Shown: positions 46,930 through 58,640 of the stretch, one piece after another
How positions within the stretch are numbered: the first letter of the stretch is position 1
Layout: every line of letters begins with the position of its first letter
NCBI GenBank assembly: GCA_002633005.1
Contig: NMRA01000174.1
Location: forward strand, 92,911-156,910
Reading direction: 5' to 3'
DNA from: Phoronis australis
Taxonomy: Eukaryota; Phoronida; Phoronidae
Length of the DNA: 64,000 nt
Notes under the pieces: generated by a model
Database searches by the model: none
The model's input: only the letters and a program-made list of their open reading frames with translations
What the model was told of the DNA's origin: nothing
Position numbers and translations under genes: made by a program

Positions 46930-47405
46930 GTTTTCTCATTAAGGGAACTTCGATTTACCGCTAAGATACCAGACCACGCAGTTCATTTGTACTCTCAAAC
47001 GAATATTGCTTAGTGGATTCGAGGCTAACTGAAAATTGTTCTGCCATTTATGAGTATTTTATGAACATCATCAGTGTCATTATTCTTCATCAGATATTAT
47101 GCTTTTGTTTATTTACTTACGTCCGTCTGTTGAGAGCACGTCGGCTACGCTACATTAACAAAGAACATGATTTACAAGTCTTGTGTGATCGTATATTGTT
47201 GCCGAAACCTCTACAATTAACTTCGACGAAGCTTCGCTTTGACTGTTCCCATTACACCGAAGTACCTGTGAGTATCGAAGCTTCGATTTTAAATCCTACT
47301 ATTTTAAGTGAAGTTTCGCTCGCAGGTTAACTACCGGAGTTAACCTTTCTCACTTAGCGAAACTTTGATATAAGTGACGTTTTGCCTCTAATGGGTAAAG
47401 CGACT
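46930..47405. mobile_element. MITE family H, copy 2
   Basis: Opposite orientation to copy 1. Shares CGCAGTTCATTTGTACTCTC and ACTGAAAATTGTTCTGCC with copy 3, and GTTAACCTTTC(T/C)CACTTA(G/C)CG, CGAAACTTTG and TCTAATGGG with copy 1 reversed. The termini are more decayed than in copy 1. Confidence 0.75.
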
Positions 47406-48089
47406 TATGTGCTAGCAGTGGTATGTACGTCTGTATTGGTAGTAATTGGGTTTTCATTTAGACATATGATGATAATTGGAAATTCTACACTGTCACTTAG
47501 CGCGTTATTAACTTATACCAGGAAACTGTAATTCCCTCCGCCCTGATTTCAAAACGCTTCAAATAAAAAGGCGTTACAATGCAATAATGTTATTGTTAAA
47601 AGAACTGTCATTATCATTAGTATTCTTACTTATTTGCACTGGCTAAATTTATATTTGTTATTATTGTAATTTTTATTTGTACGAGAAATTCTACACTTGC
47701 ATACAATATACCAGTTACTGTAATTTTTATTTGTATGAGAAATTCTACACTAGCATACAATATACCAGTAAATACATTGTGCCTGTCCATAAGTGTGTAA
47801 AATTCCAGAAAAAACATCTGGGCTGAGCATTAATCAATAAAAAACAAATTTTCCCAGAACAGGAAATATATGACGATGAACGGCATGTTTTTTATTGCTT
47901 ACCATTACACAGAAATAATTACACCTTTGTCAAACATCGATAGAATCATACTACATGACCTGATGTGCGTTCAATAATGCTACTAACTTCACTAACACAG
48001 CCAATCAACAGTAAAATCCAGTGCAATCCCCTTTTACTTCATGAGACATATTGTGGAAAATTGTGTAATCTCATCACGTTGTGTCATCA

Positions 48090-48180
48090 GGCAGGTCTAG
48101 GTTGGGACATATCAACAAAGGAGCAGCAGGTGCAAAATGTGTAATTTCTCTTTTGTTCCGTTGTCGTTCACTTAATAACT
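48090..48180 (+). repeat. Dispersed repeat family D, fragment
   Basis: Short copy sharing GGGACATATCAACAAAGGAG and TTTCTCTTTTGTTC with the family; see 35310-35565. Confidence 0.5.
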
Positions 48181-48964
48181 TATTTGTTCTCAAAAAACAT
48201 ACGCAATGAGATTAATAAATTACTTATGAGGAAGCTGATCATCAGTTTTAAACCGGAAAATTTCAAGAACCTATTTGTCCTACATCCTAACTGCAACAAT
48301 TGGTTGTTTCAAATAAAAATTGCTTGCATTATTCGTGCCAGTTAAGTATGGTCCAGTCAGATTAAGAAAACCCCATGTGCTATCACAGAAACTAATTTCT
48401 GATGCAGACCATTTACTATTCTAAAATTGGTCTCAACTTGTTCTCAATGAGACATGGCATTTGGGTTTAGAAAAAGGACATTTCACTGTAGCAGAGGAGG
48501 CAGTGTTGCCTAATGAGTTTATCTGCTTCCTTTACTCAGCATTAGGCAAATCTTAATCCTACTGGGATTTTCCATAACTAAGCCCGCTTAATGAAACGCC
48601 CATGTTCGTTTGTTTGGTGTTACAACTTCTGGTATCAAGTGTCCAGATAGTGAGGCGTTTATTCAAAAAAAGTTCCTCTTAAAAGCCCACTCAACGTCAA
48701 CTTTTAGTCACAAATTCAGTTTTGTGGAGCATTTATCATTTCTAAAAACGAACAAATTAACATAAAATTCAAAACACTGAAACCTCTTAATCTAAACCAA
48801 GGTGTATTCAGTCCATACTGCCATTTACATAGCCAAAACTATGACTTCCTGTGTTCTTGCTCCCTTTTTTCGAACAAATGCTCAGGAGTTTATTTGGTGT
48901 CACTAAAATGCCTTAAATCTTCACTTTCCTAATATACGGCCATGGGCTTATCTATGGGAAAATC

Positions 48965-49868
48965 CCGGTAACAAGATTTGCATGCAAGGGAAAAGAAACC
49001 GTGTACTGTTTATCCCGCAAATTCTCTTGGCACATCAAACGCTTGATGGCGCTGTCACAATTGAACTAAGCTAGTAGCTATTCATGGGCTTGGCTGAATA
49101 CATATTGGACGAGATAACTGCGGTTATAAACCAATGCATTTGTTTAGCGTACGAGTTTCAAAGTTAAAACACGACCAACAAGTAAGCCAAATGACCAAAA
49201 TGACTGTTTTTAAAGTTAAAAAGTAAATAGCAGCAATCTTTGAATTTTTGAAATTTTGATACATTATAAGAGAAATTAGCGAATACGTTTTCTTCATGGT
49301 TTAAGCCACGAGCATTAAGTTGTAAAACGATTAGGATGGGTTAGTCACACTCTGGCTTAAAAGGATATCAAACCATATTAACACATATTAAAAATGAACT
49401 TCTTATCCATTTTTTTAAACCAAATAATGTTGTGTAACCCTTTGTAACCCTTAAAAGGATACTACACCCTGTTTTGATGATTTTAGTCAATCCTGGTTAT
49501 GCCACCTGCTAATGCATCATGGTGCTAATCTTGAAAAATAAAAGCATGAAGCAACTGAAAGGTACACTTCTGTCACAGTTTGGGTATTATGGTTCTTTGT
49601 GGGTGGTCTTTCCCCACAGTTGTCTTGAAATTCGCTAAACTGTAGGTCATGCTTGACCATTTTGCAGATTTCTAAAGGAGTTCACAGATTTTCCTCCAAA
49701 CTTTTGAGGGTTGTCAATGGTTATAGAGCATTATTGGGAATTGGATGGGAAGGTCATTTTTAATATCTGTTATTAGGACAAAATCAGGTTTTGTATCCTT
49801 TTAACCTGGCTTAGGCATTGTGGCAACAAAACCCCCAAATGTTAGCGCAGAAATTGCCTCATGAATGT
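48965..49868 (+). repeat. Dispersed repeat family R1, copy C (interrupted)
   Basis: The parts 48965-49360 and 49805-49868 align with copies A and B (AAGATTTGCATG, GGCACATCAAACGCTTGATG, ACATTATAAGAGAAATTAGC, then after the insert GGCTTAGG and CCAAATGTTAGC). A 444-bp insertion lies between. Confidence 0.8.
49361..49804. mobile_element. TTAA-flanked insertion in R1 copy C
   Basis: TTAA occurs at both boundaries (49357-49360 and 49801-49804). The left end continues AAGGATATCAAACC and the right end is the complement of AAGGATACAAAACCTG. A third copy of the terminus, TTAAAAGGATACTACACCCT, lies at 49451, so either the element is composite or a smaller one (49451-49804) sits inside an older one. TTAA duplication is characteristic of piggyBac-type transposition. 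Non-coding. Confidence 0.75.
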
Positions 49869-50060
49869 CGCGGGTTTGGGTCCGACTGTGGCACACAGCT
49901 AGACCCTTGAGTCAGGTTGCAAGCTCCTCAGCTCAGTTTTAACTATATTAATAAAGCAAAAAAATGGTTCCAGGTGATAAGTGCAATGCGGACAGCTGAG
50001 CAGCCTGCACACGCACGTCTTGTACAACCTGCACCAGACTGCCTGCAGTTATTTGTTTAG
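49866..50060 (+). mobile_element. tRNA-derived SINE, copy 1
   Basis: Starts with GTCGCGGGTTTGGGTCCGAC, a degenerate T-arm/B-box. It matches copy 2 over ACCCTTGAG(T/C)CAGGTT, AGCTCCTCAGCTC(A/G)GTTTTA, TTAATAAAGCA, CCAGGTGAT and CTGCCTGCA(G/A)TTA. The A-box half is missing or diverged. It lies directly after R1 copy C. Confidence 0.75.
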
Positions 50061-51335
50061 CCTAAAACCATGTTCACGCCATGCATACAATAACCCACAA
50101 GTCAATTTGTTGTGCCTGGAGCCTTCAACTTGAGCAATAAAAAACTCCAGAGATGGGAACAATTTGGGACGGATTTCATAACAGTCAAGTGATATTCAAA
50201 AGTGAGTTGTTTTTGAGAGGGAGGAGTTCATGGTTCACAGGCTTTAACTTCAAAGTACATCAAAACTCTGGTCAGAAATATAATACGGATGATTGAAAAT
50301 TTGTCGTACACATCTGAGTTAATGCCTGAGATATAAGAAACACAAAAATCTGAGAATGGGGAGGGCACAAAGTCAAGCGTGGGCTTTTAAAAGATTTTTT
50401 TCAAACGTTGGGCTGGGTGTTAATCCTAATAACCTATTTAAGTTAAGGCAGCTGCATACGCCCAAAAACAAAGGCCAAAGAAAACACTGCAATAGTCGCT
50501 TACAGACAGCCAGTTTCAGGGCTGTTATTCAGTGCAGAAAACTGGTTCTCAAAATCTGGGGATACCTGTAAGTGACTGTTACCCAAAACATAGACAGTTC
50601 AGACAATGCAGTTAAAAGACTTGGTTGGCTTTTGGCAGCTGATATCCTTCATGGATGGGCGTTAACAAGCATATGCATCCGGCAAATAATCAAAGGGATA
50701 AAGATTTACATCTCAACATAGGAGCAATTGTACAAATTGTGATGGGCATAAAACAATGCATTTTGAAACCGTGGTTTTGAAATTTTTGCAAATTTTGGGG
50801 GTGGGCACTAGCTGAATGTAGGCGTTAACATGAACCACTAGGTACCTGGCAAAACTTGGGACGGGCTGAATGATACCAAGAGTGACAATTGACTGTGACT
50901 TTAAAAATTTGTACATCAAGAATGAAACTGTATGCTTTCTCTCAATAGTAAATTTTCAACATATATCATATAGCATGGAGGCAATTTCTGTTTGATCCAA
51001 ACTCAAGTATTGATAAATAGAGTAATTTGACAGCACAATAGCCACTGCACATTTGCTAAAAATGTTTGTCTACATCACATGTGAACCATAGGTGGCACTG
51101 TACTATGAAATATCAGCATGTGGAGAATTTCTGGCTTACACTGGTCACTGCTTAGATTCCCTAAGTCCTAGACAACTTTTATGATGCCTATTCAGTAGCC
51201 CTTTGTATTTATGTAGAAAGGTAATAGCTAGCACTATTGTCTCAATAATGGTAGTTGTTGTTACACCCAAATTGGTTTTCTCTGGCATTTGCTAGTAGAT
51301 TTAACTTGGTACATTTCAAATATTACAAAATGACT
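50060..51335. other. No gene recognised
   Basis: A+T-rich, no repeat pair or ORF with support. Confidence 0.4.
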
Positions 51336-51339
51336 AAAC

Positions 51340-52330
51340 AAGAGCAATTCGGAGCCTTGAAATGCGCCCACTAAGGCACTGCAAACAGTGTGCTTCTAGG
51401 GGTGTTTATGTGTATCACATAAAGGGCCACTTTAAAATGGCGTAAAATAATTCGGATCCATCCGAAAACGGGAATGTGTCATCACTTCTTTAATACAAAG
51501 CTATTTATTAAATATCATGAAAATCCGTCAAGGAACTTGCCACTAGGGGGCTATGGGCGCAACAAAAAACATAACTGCCACTAGGAGGCGCCACAGTAGC
51601 CAAAGTCGTCAAAAAAGTCATCGTCAACCGTCCCCTTCACCCTAAGAACATATATGCCAATTTTCACAATCATACTTACACTGATTTGGTTGATAGAGAG
51701 GCAGATGCAAAAAACAGAAAATAAAAAACAGTAAAATTTTCCACTAGATGGCACAAAATACGTCAAATCCATCCGAAAACAGAAACATGTCATCGTTTCA
51801 ATAGAAAGCTATTTATAAAATTTCATGAAAATCTGGAGCTTGAATTAGAGAAAAAAGAGGAAAACGGAAAAAAATTAAATTGCCACCAGGAGGCACAGCA
51901 TTTGTCAGATTTGTCTGAAAGTCGTCGCTGTCTTTTGTCAACTTCACATAAATACACTTGCTAAATTTAATGAAGATCCTGCAGAGAGTTGAAAGATACA
52001 GCCATGGGCGTAAATAAAACAAAACTGCCACTAGGAGGCTCCACAGTAGTCGAGGTCATCGGAAAATCATCGACAGCCATACTCTTCACAATAGGAACAT
52101 ACATGCCAATTTCCACAATCATCCTTAGAGTGGTTTTGTTGACACAGGGGCGGACGGCAAAAAACAAACTCAAAAACAATAGAAATGGCCACTAGGTGGC
52201 GCAAAATACTTTGAATCAAACTGAAAACAAATGGATAGGGTCATCTCACTAATAGATGCCTATCTGCCACATTTTATGGAAATCCGTTGAGAACCTTTGA
52301 AGATGCAGGGGTAAATGTGGGCGCATAAAA
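51340..52330 (+). repeat. Repeat block with six CTCF-like core motifs
   Basis: Related units share CCATCCGAAAAC, GTCATC, (A/T)AGCTATTTAT and TCATGAAAATC, and in other units CCAATTT(T/C)CACAATCAT and TCGTC or TCATCG. All six motifs are on the plus strand: CCACTAGGGGGCTA (51540), CCACTAGGAGGCGC (51578), CCACTAGATGGCAC (51741), CCACCAGGAGGCAC (51883), CCACTAGGAGGCTC (52028) and CCACTAGGTGGCGC (52189). They match the animal CTCF core CCASYAGRKGGC closely. A partial copy of the family is at 10065-10335. Confidence 0.8.
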
Positions 52331-52802
52331 AGTTAATTTGTGTTTATCTTGACGAAAGGCCACTTCCCAAACAGGAGCGTTGGTTTTGAATATGTTTCAT
52401 ACCAGTTTTCGTTATTTCATTTTTAATATTCCTGTCTACTTGTTTTTTCTTCTTGAAGTACCAAAACAATGGTTGATTTTGATCGCCAGCGACACTTGTC
52501 AACTGATCCCTGAACCTTCCAGATTACACCTACACTAAACATTTCACAGCAAACAAAACTACACTGTCATTAGTTCAAGTTTAATCTTTATTAGAACTCT
52601 ACTCATAAAATGTATACAAAAGTGCAAATATGGTGATGGCCAAACTGAAGATTTTAAATCTCTGGACAATTTCGGTTGCACTGACGAACTATTCTAGCTT
52701 TTTGTCAGTCAAAACGAAGAGTGGGCACAAGTTAAGTACAACTGTTTCCTAGTAAAAAATCTGGTTAAATGAGATTGAAACAGTATTAAAAGAATAATCC
52801 AT

Positions 52803-53282
52803 GTGATATTGTTAACTCTGATCAGCGTTTGTAAATCCACCGAGTATATTAATACGTATGGTCGTTTATCTTCAATCGTACCCAATGTTTTTAGCTTATT
52901 AGTTCATCGATTTTTAAAAATAGAAAACCGTATGTGGTTGTTTTTCCAGCTGAATACCGTCGTGGTGTTCGTTTTTAATAAAAATTATTGGTTGATGCAT
53001 TTTGAAAATTCGCCAGGCAGAGATGTTTACTACAGTGTATGGTTGGATAATTACACTCAGCTGGGTCTTGCTCCCACCGGACAACGCGGTCATCACAACT
53101 CTATTCGACTTCGGCGGTGCCCTCTCTTTGATCCTGGTAAGAGCTGCTCAGAAGGGCAAATGGTAAAAATTCCGGCATATCTTCAGAAATGCATGACTTC
53201 CTTGCAAGTGTATCATTCACAGTATGGTCCAACAACATCACAAACCTCTAGTGAGACTGAGCTAAAACACCACTTTATCTAA
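52803..53282 (+). CDS. Longest ORF in the window (159 residues), unassigned
   Basis: The ORF begins at an ATG at 52803 and ends with TAA. The first 50 residues are hydrophobic and the central part is protein-like (RDVYYSVWLDNYTQLGLAPT, then GQRGHHNSIRLRRC, then PLFDPG). A possible donor, GATCCTG|GTAAGAG, follows PLFDPG, so the true exon could end there. The LGL-x-x-x-GQ then F-x-P spacing recalls the end of the fibroblast-growth-factor core, but this is a weak resemblance. The minus strand of the same stretch (53140-52914) is also open, ends TAA, and has AATAAAG about 330 bases further on, so the coding strand is unresolved. Confidence 0.25.
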   Translation: MILLTLISVCKSTEYINTYGRLSSIVPNVFSLLVHRFLKIENRMWLFFQLNTVVVFVFNKNYWLMHFENSPGRDVYYSVWLDNYTQLGLAPTGQRGHHNSIRLRRCPLFDPGKSCSEGQMVKIPAYLQKCMTSLQVYHSQYGPTTSQTSSETELKHHFI

Positions 53283-53289
53283 AAATAGG

Positions 53290-54180
53290 CTAACATGCCA
53301 CAATCTCATTCAAACATCAACTTACTGGATTAGGTGGTAAATTCATTGTCACATCTATAGCACTATTATGTTTCCTCTCTCACAGACAATTCCTGTCAAC
53401 GTGTGTATAAAAGGAAATGTGTGCAAAACTGATCAATAGATCACTTCTTGTTCAGATATTGATTCCAAAAACATCAGGTGTTTCACAATACAATGTGACA
53501 AATAAAACAATAGCTCCATTATCAAAATATTAAGTTGAGCAGGATATCAATAAAGAGGTTCTGTTCTCAATTTAGATGTGTTTAAAAATGGCATTACATG
53601 CAACTCGGTCGTCAAGAATGACAGTAAAACCATGCCAATGGGCGACACAACGGTCACTAGATGGAGCTAATCAAAAGCGGTCTCTCTGTTTGTAACATTA
53701 GAATAGAATGAGAGCAGAAAGCAGTTGATCAGCATCAGGGACTTAGTGCGATAAGTGAGTGTATGGGAAGGACCCTATGTGAGTGTAGTCTTTGTAGATA
53801 ATCTTTACTATACAGACTTTTAGTGACGATGTATCTGTTACCATTATGACGCGATTATTACCCACAAATAGGCCTTCCATTTTCTACCATGGGGGCATTT
53901 TAGCAATTGAAACTTTTACAAAATTAAGTTTTTAGAACAATCGGTGTGCTCTGACAATGGTTGCACCCATTGCAGGCTCCCGCACAGTCGAGAAGAAGAC
54001 TTAGATTGACTAGGTCCATAGTCGGGTAACAATTTTTAAGTGCTTAGTAATTGGCAGCACTAAGCAAATCTGGCCCAATTATTATGGTTTTTAATTTTGG
54101 CACTTTAATGTTATTTTGACTGGGTCCAAAACATTAAAGTGGCATCATGATAAACAGTTGAATAGCATTTTTTGTACATT
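53290..54180. other. No gene recognised
   Basis: Contains one isolated CTCF-like site (TCACTAGATGGAGC, 53653-53666). Otherwise featureless. Confidence 0.4.
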
Positions 54181-54390
54181 CTGGGCTGGGCTATTCAAAA
54201 CCTATAGGGGTAATAACACAATTATCTTCTCAATGGTAATAAAACAATTATCTTCTCAGCCAGCATCATAAACTCCTTATTAAACGGTTTACTTACAAAG
54301 GCCAACTAGGACAGTTGTATGACCAAGAGTAATCCCAGGTAATAAACACCAGTCAATATCAAAAAGCCTATTGTACCCCTCCATACTCAA
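54180..54390 (+). repeat. Dispersed repeat family F, copy 2
   Basis: Partner of 37795-38010. Contains a short internal duplication of GGTAATAA(A/C)ACAATTATCT followed by TCTCA. Confidence 0.65.
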
Positions 54391-54399
54391 AATGACATG

Positions 54400-56590
54400 A
54401 ACATAGTTACAATATGTAGTCTTGCAATTGTGTTTCTTTGTATATTAAGTATATAATATATCCTTAATACACAATTATTTCTTTACTGTTATATATTTTA
54501 ATTTGTTTACTATTACATCCTCTATATCTATTCTATTTTGTTTATCCCAGATTTGTTGTCCAATATATTTTTCAAGTTGGTCGGAAATTAGCCTAGCCAT
54601 TAGGGCTTATCTTGTCTGCTCTGTATATAAAGCAAAATAAAATAAAGTTTCTTGTATACTGTATCTTGTTACACTAGCGCTCCCTAGTGGACTTCAAGTT
54701 CACAAATTAGGACACAATGTAGTGGTCAAGCGAAGTTTCATTCTTTCGATAAAACACAATTAAATAGACAAATTTAATACTTTGCCATATACAGGTTTGT
54801 ACCATAGAGGTTCCGTAAAACATATTTTAAAAACTGCAGTCATTCATAATCATGTTTAGGAGCCATAGTAAAATAAAACAATGGTTACTTTGCTTGAAAT
54901 TCTATGTAAATGTATTTAAGTGGTGCAAATAGAGATTCAATATATCAGTGATCATGTCATCTAACCTGTACACAAGCATTTTCACTCGAACTTTCATTAG
55001 GGTCGTTTTTGGTGGCGTTTTGTTGGCAGTTTGAGGTACCCTAGAACTGTCGCTAGCACTACTTGCCTGTAGCCAGACCACTTACTTCAAAGGACTAACA
55101 TGCACAGGGAAAGTGTCTGTATTAACAGACATGATTAAAATCAGTCCTTTAATCAATTTATTGTTCAATTTAAAAGTGAAAGCAAAGGTAAGAAAACTAC
55201 CGAAGTAAATAGTCCATTCTCTGACAGCACAGTTGTCAAGCAAAAGCACTAGTAAAAAATGTTGACTTTTTGAAATTCAAAATGAATGAACCAAATGATC
55301 CACTTCTTGATAGAAGCCTGACAAACTACAGAGATCCATATTAATAAACTGAAGACGTTCATACAAGAAATCAATTTGTCTGCCATGTATATTTTATGTC
55401 TTTGAATAAACCACAATCAATTGTACAGATGGTTGCAAGTCAGAACACTTAACTAAAAGTGACTGAATTCCTAGTCATATTAGTGCACTTAAACAGTGTA
55501 TGTTCAGAGTGCCTAAGTGTGATCCAAAACAAGATTTTAAAATGCAAGTTGTGTATAGGCCTACTAACGTTTTTGTTAAGTTCTCAATAAATAAGCTTCA
55601 TTTATGGTCCAATAAACCTGCGCCTTCGGTCAAAAACCAACTGTTCATTCAGGCCACTTTACCCTTCTACAAATCGATTAAATCTTGTTCGTTATTCAGA
55701 TTAGAAGTGATTCCTATGCTTTAGAGGAGTTGACAGTCCGTTATTACTGGAGCCCACGCTAATTAAGTTATTTGTCACGGTAGGTTAGTTCCAGATGCCA
55801 AAGCAGTGTGGACCACCGGAGAAGTTCCATGCGTTTTTGGGATAACCAAGCAATTTTAATTGAAAACGGTAAGAAAGCGATGATGGTGCTCTAGAAGAGC
55901 AACACCTGTGAAAAAAGTATTAGACACCAGAACGTGTGGATTATAGCTGCATTATTGGTGAAAGTAGCTTCTTTTACAATATTTTGCTAGGGGAAATGAC
56001 AGCAAATACAATCAAAACATATATTGCCATTGAAATATTTTAGTTGTAATTATTGGTATATTGCTTTCAAGTAAAGAAATCAATCCTACAAGAAAGTAAA
56101 AGCCACTAAGTACCAGTAGTGGTAACTCCATCTAGTGTTATACCAAAGAACCAACCTGCAAGAAGCCTCAGTAATCACCACATGGATGTCTTCACCTTTG
56201 TTGGTCAGCATAATAAGCATTAGGGTACAGCGTTGGACACTTTGCCTGTACTTCAGTTTCGACTAAAAGCCTTGAAACTGGTAGTTGATGTTTCATTGTT
56301 ACAAGACAATAGATTGTGAATAAGACATCCTAAAGTGACCATTCCTGCACCCTACTCTTAAGAGAAGTCCAGTAATATCGGTAGTCACTTAAAAGGGTTC
56401 CAAATTTTGAGAACCTTGAAGTTTGGTGCTTCCACCAACACTTCATAACAGCATAGTTGCCAATGTCCCAAAACATAATGCATTCCACACTCAAATTTTT
56501 CTGTATCATTCTCTGGGGGTATTGATTACTCCGAAAAGCAGTGTTGTACACAAATCAAGTGTACCTATTATGTACCTTAGGCAGATTACA
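54400..56590. other. No gene recognised
   Basis: A+T-rich. A minus-strand CTCF-like site (complement CCACTAGGGAGCGC) lies at 54677-54690. No exon or repeat pair seen. Confidence 0.4.
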
Positions 56591-56945
56591 CAATAAAGGT
56601 TGAGACTTATCAACAAAGTAACAGCATTTACAACTTTGAATAATTATTTCTCTTTTCTCCTGTAGCAGTTCACTGATTTTTGCCATTCAAACAATGAAAA
56701 AGTTCAATTTTCAATGATGGATTTAGTTTTTATAGTCCACAGTGTTTAAAATGGAGGGAAAGAATGTTGCCACTAACATTCAGCAGTTATCGCTGACACC
56801 CATTTCTGTTCCCAAATCCCCAAACAAAAGAAGCCAGTCATAAAAGTCCAGATGGTGCCAAGTGCCTTAGTTATAACCCCCATCCAAAAGGGGTAAGAGG
56901 GATTCATAGTTGAGTGTTGGGGAAGGTGATGTAGCCCCTAATTTG
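56590..56945 (+). repeat. Dispersed repeat family D, copy 2
   Basis: Fullest copy of the family; see 35310-35565 for shared blocks. Ends near GATGTAGCCCCTAAT, against GATGTAGCGCCTAAT in copy 1. Confidence 0.7.
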
Positions 56946-57180
56946 ACCATCTGGATAGATGATGCAGTACAGGAGGGGAAAATGCATAGCAAGTCCCAGA
57001 AACAGCATGCCAGCAGAGTTTGTTTTTAATGCCTTTGTAATGCAATGGGGAAATGGGCGAAAGGATGGAAACATTAGCAGCCAGGAACCAGAACACAATA
57101 CGTACTGATATCAACTGTCCTGATTTTGGTGATATCATCCCATTTTTGCCTGAAGCTGTGTACCACACATGCCCACACCC

Positions 57181-57399
57181 GGGGGGGCTCAAGGGGCTCG
57201 TTTGAGCCCCCCATTTGGCAAAGTGGGCAAAAAGGTCCGTCTCAGAGAACCAAAAAGTCAGAGAAAACGAGACATAAGTCCACAGGAATTCGCGCTAGTG
57301 CACTATTCGTAGCTCTGAACCTAGTACCTCATTTTTTGAGTCCTCGATTTCTTTTTTCAGGAAAAGGTCCACATATCGCAAAATTCGAGCCCCCCCTAT
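57181..57399. repeat. About 220-bp MITE-like element with G-run/C-run ends
   Basis: Left GGGGGGGCTCAAGG followed by CTCGTTTGAGCCCCCC, right TTCGAGCCCCCCCTA. The ends are complementary over GGGGGGGCTC. The left terminus also forms its own hairpin (GGGGGGCTCA with TGAGCCCCCC). Single copy in the window. Confidence 0.5.
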
Positions 57400-58250
57400 A
57401 TTTTAGGGTGGGCGCACACATGCCACATATCGCACAGTAGGCTATAAGAACGCCCTGCTTTGAAAAACACAAAATTTTACATTTCATCATATAGTTTGAG
57501 CTTTTCCACATGATTTACACGGCTAAAAAAAGATGGCGTCAGGATCATGTTCCTGGAAGCTGCGGCAAACATATGGCCTAGAGCTAGATGTGAGCTTTTT
57601 CCTTTTCAGGCAGATATTGGCAACTAAGACAATGAGCATAAGTATCGTCCCAACTGTAAAAAAGCGGGAAATGCTATTACATTACGCGGGATGAAGCTTC
57701 AAAAAGTGGGGTGGTTCCATCATAAGGGCAGCAATTGGCAGTTATGTAGTAGCTGATTGTAGGAGCTGATTGGCTACCAGGGCCCATGCTCTAAATTCAT
57801 GTTTTTGCTGGAGAGAACTGTCTTTGGAGGTAAATCTTCCAATATTATCTGCATAATGAAGAAAACGGTTACTTCTCATTTTTTATGTCGATTCAAAGTG
57901 TATGCGACAGTTTTTAGATGATTCGGGATCCAAAAAATAGCTAGTTGTCACTTTAAGAGATGTTCAGCGAGTGGTGTTAACACTGGCAACCTGATGTTCA
58001 GTGAGGAGGACTGTCAGCTCAAAATCCATCCTGTGCAAGACATGAAACAGAGTGACACTCAGGCAAAATGTTGAAAGTCAGAATGCAAGTGAAATATGAG
58101 TCATCACTAGACAGGTTTTGCAAGGTTAATGCGCTAATGATTAATGATTGGGCTGGGGCCATATAAGTTAGGGGACATTACAGATGAAACTGTTGGGTGT
58201 GAGAGCAGAAAAGCAACATTCCTTTGACTTCTGTCTAATTCAGATGTCCA

Positions 58251-58640
58251 ATACTGGAAGAGGTGACATGGGACAAAAAGCGAATTCTTTCACTTACTAA
58301 TAGAAGTGCCCGCTTTCTTTACTCGAGGTCGTGGGTTCAAGTCCCACCAGGTCACACTGCTAAACCCTTGAGCCAGGTTTCTAGCTCCTCAGCTCGGTTT
58401 TAACCATATATTAATAAAGCATAAAAATATTTCCAGGTGATCAGTGCAATGGGCCCACATGCGAGGCCTGCGCACGTCTGATACAACGTGTATCAGGCTG
58501 CCTGCAATTAAAAAAAAAATATATTTTTGGGACCTTGCACATATTATGTGAATACTNACTGGAAGAGGTGACATGGGACAAAAAGCGAATTCTTTCACTT
58601 ACTAATATTTTTGGGACCTTGCACATATTATGTGAATACT
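58251..58640 (+). repeat. Duplicated flanks around SINE copy 2 and an N
   Basis: Block X (ACTGGAAGAGGTGACATGGG to CACTTACTAAT) occurs at 58251-58301 and 58558-58606. Block Y (ATTTTTGGGACCTTGCACAT to GTGAATACT) occurs at 58524-58556 and 58607-58640. The order is X-SINE-Y-N-X-Y, so the second X joins Y directly. This looks like a filled allele followed by an empty allele. Confidence 0.88.
58302..58523 (+). mobile_element. tRNA-derived SINE, copy 2
   Basis: Carries a perfect-looking B-box, GGTTCAAGTCC (58334-58344), in a T-arm context (GTGGGTTCAAGTCCCACC). The body matches 49866-50060, and the 3' end is an A-rich tail (CAATTAAAAAAAAAATATA). The A-box half is not clear, so it may be 5' truncated. 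The same flanks appear joined without it at 58606. Confidence 0.85.
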
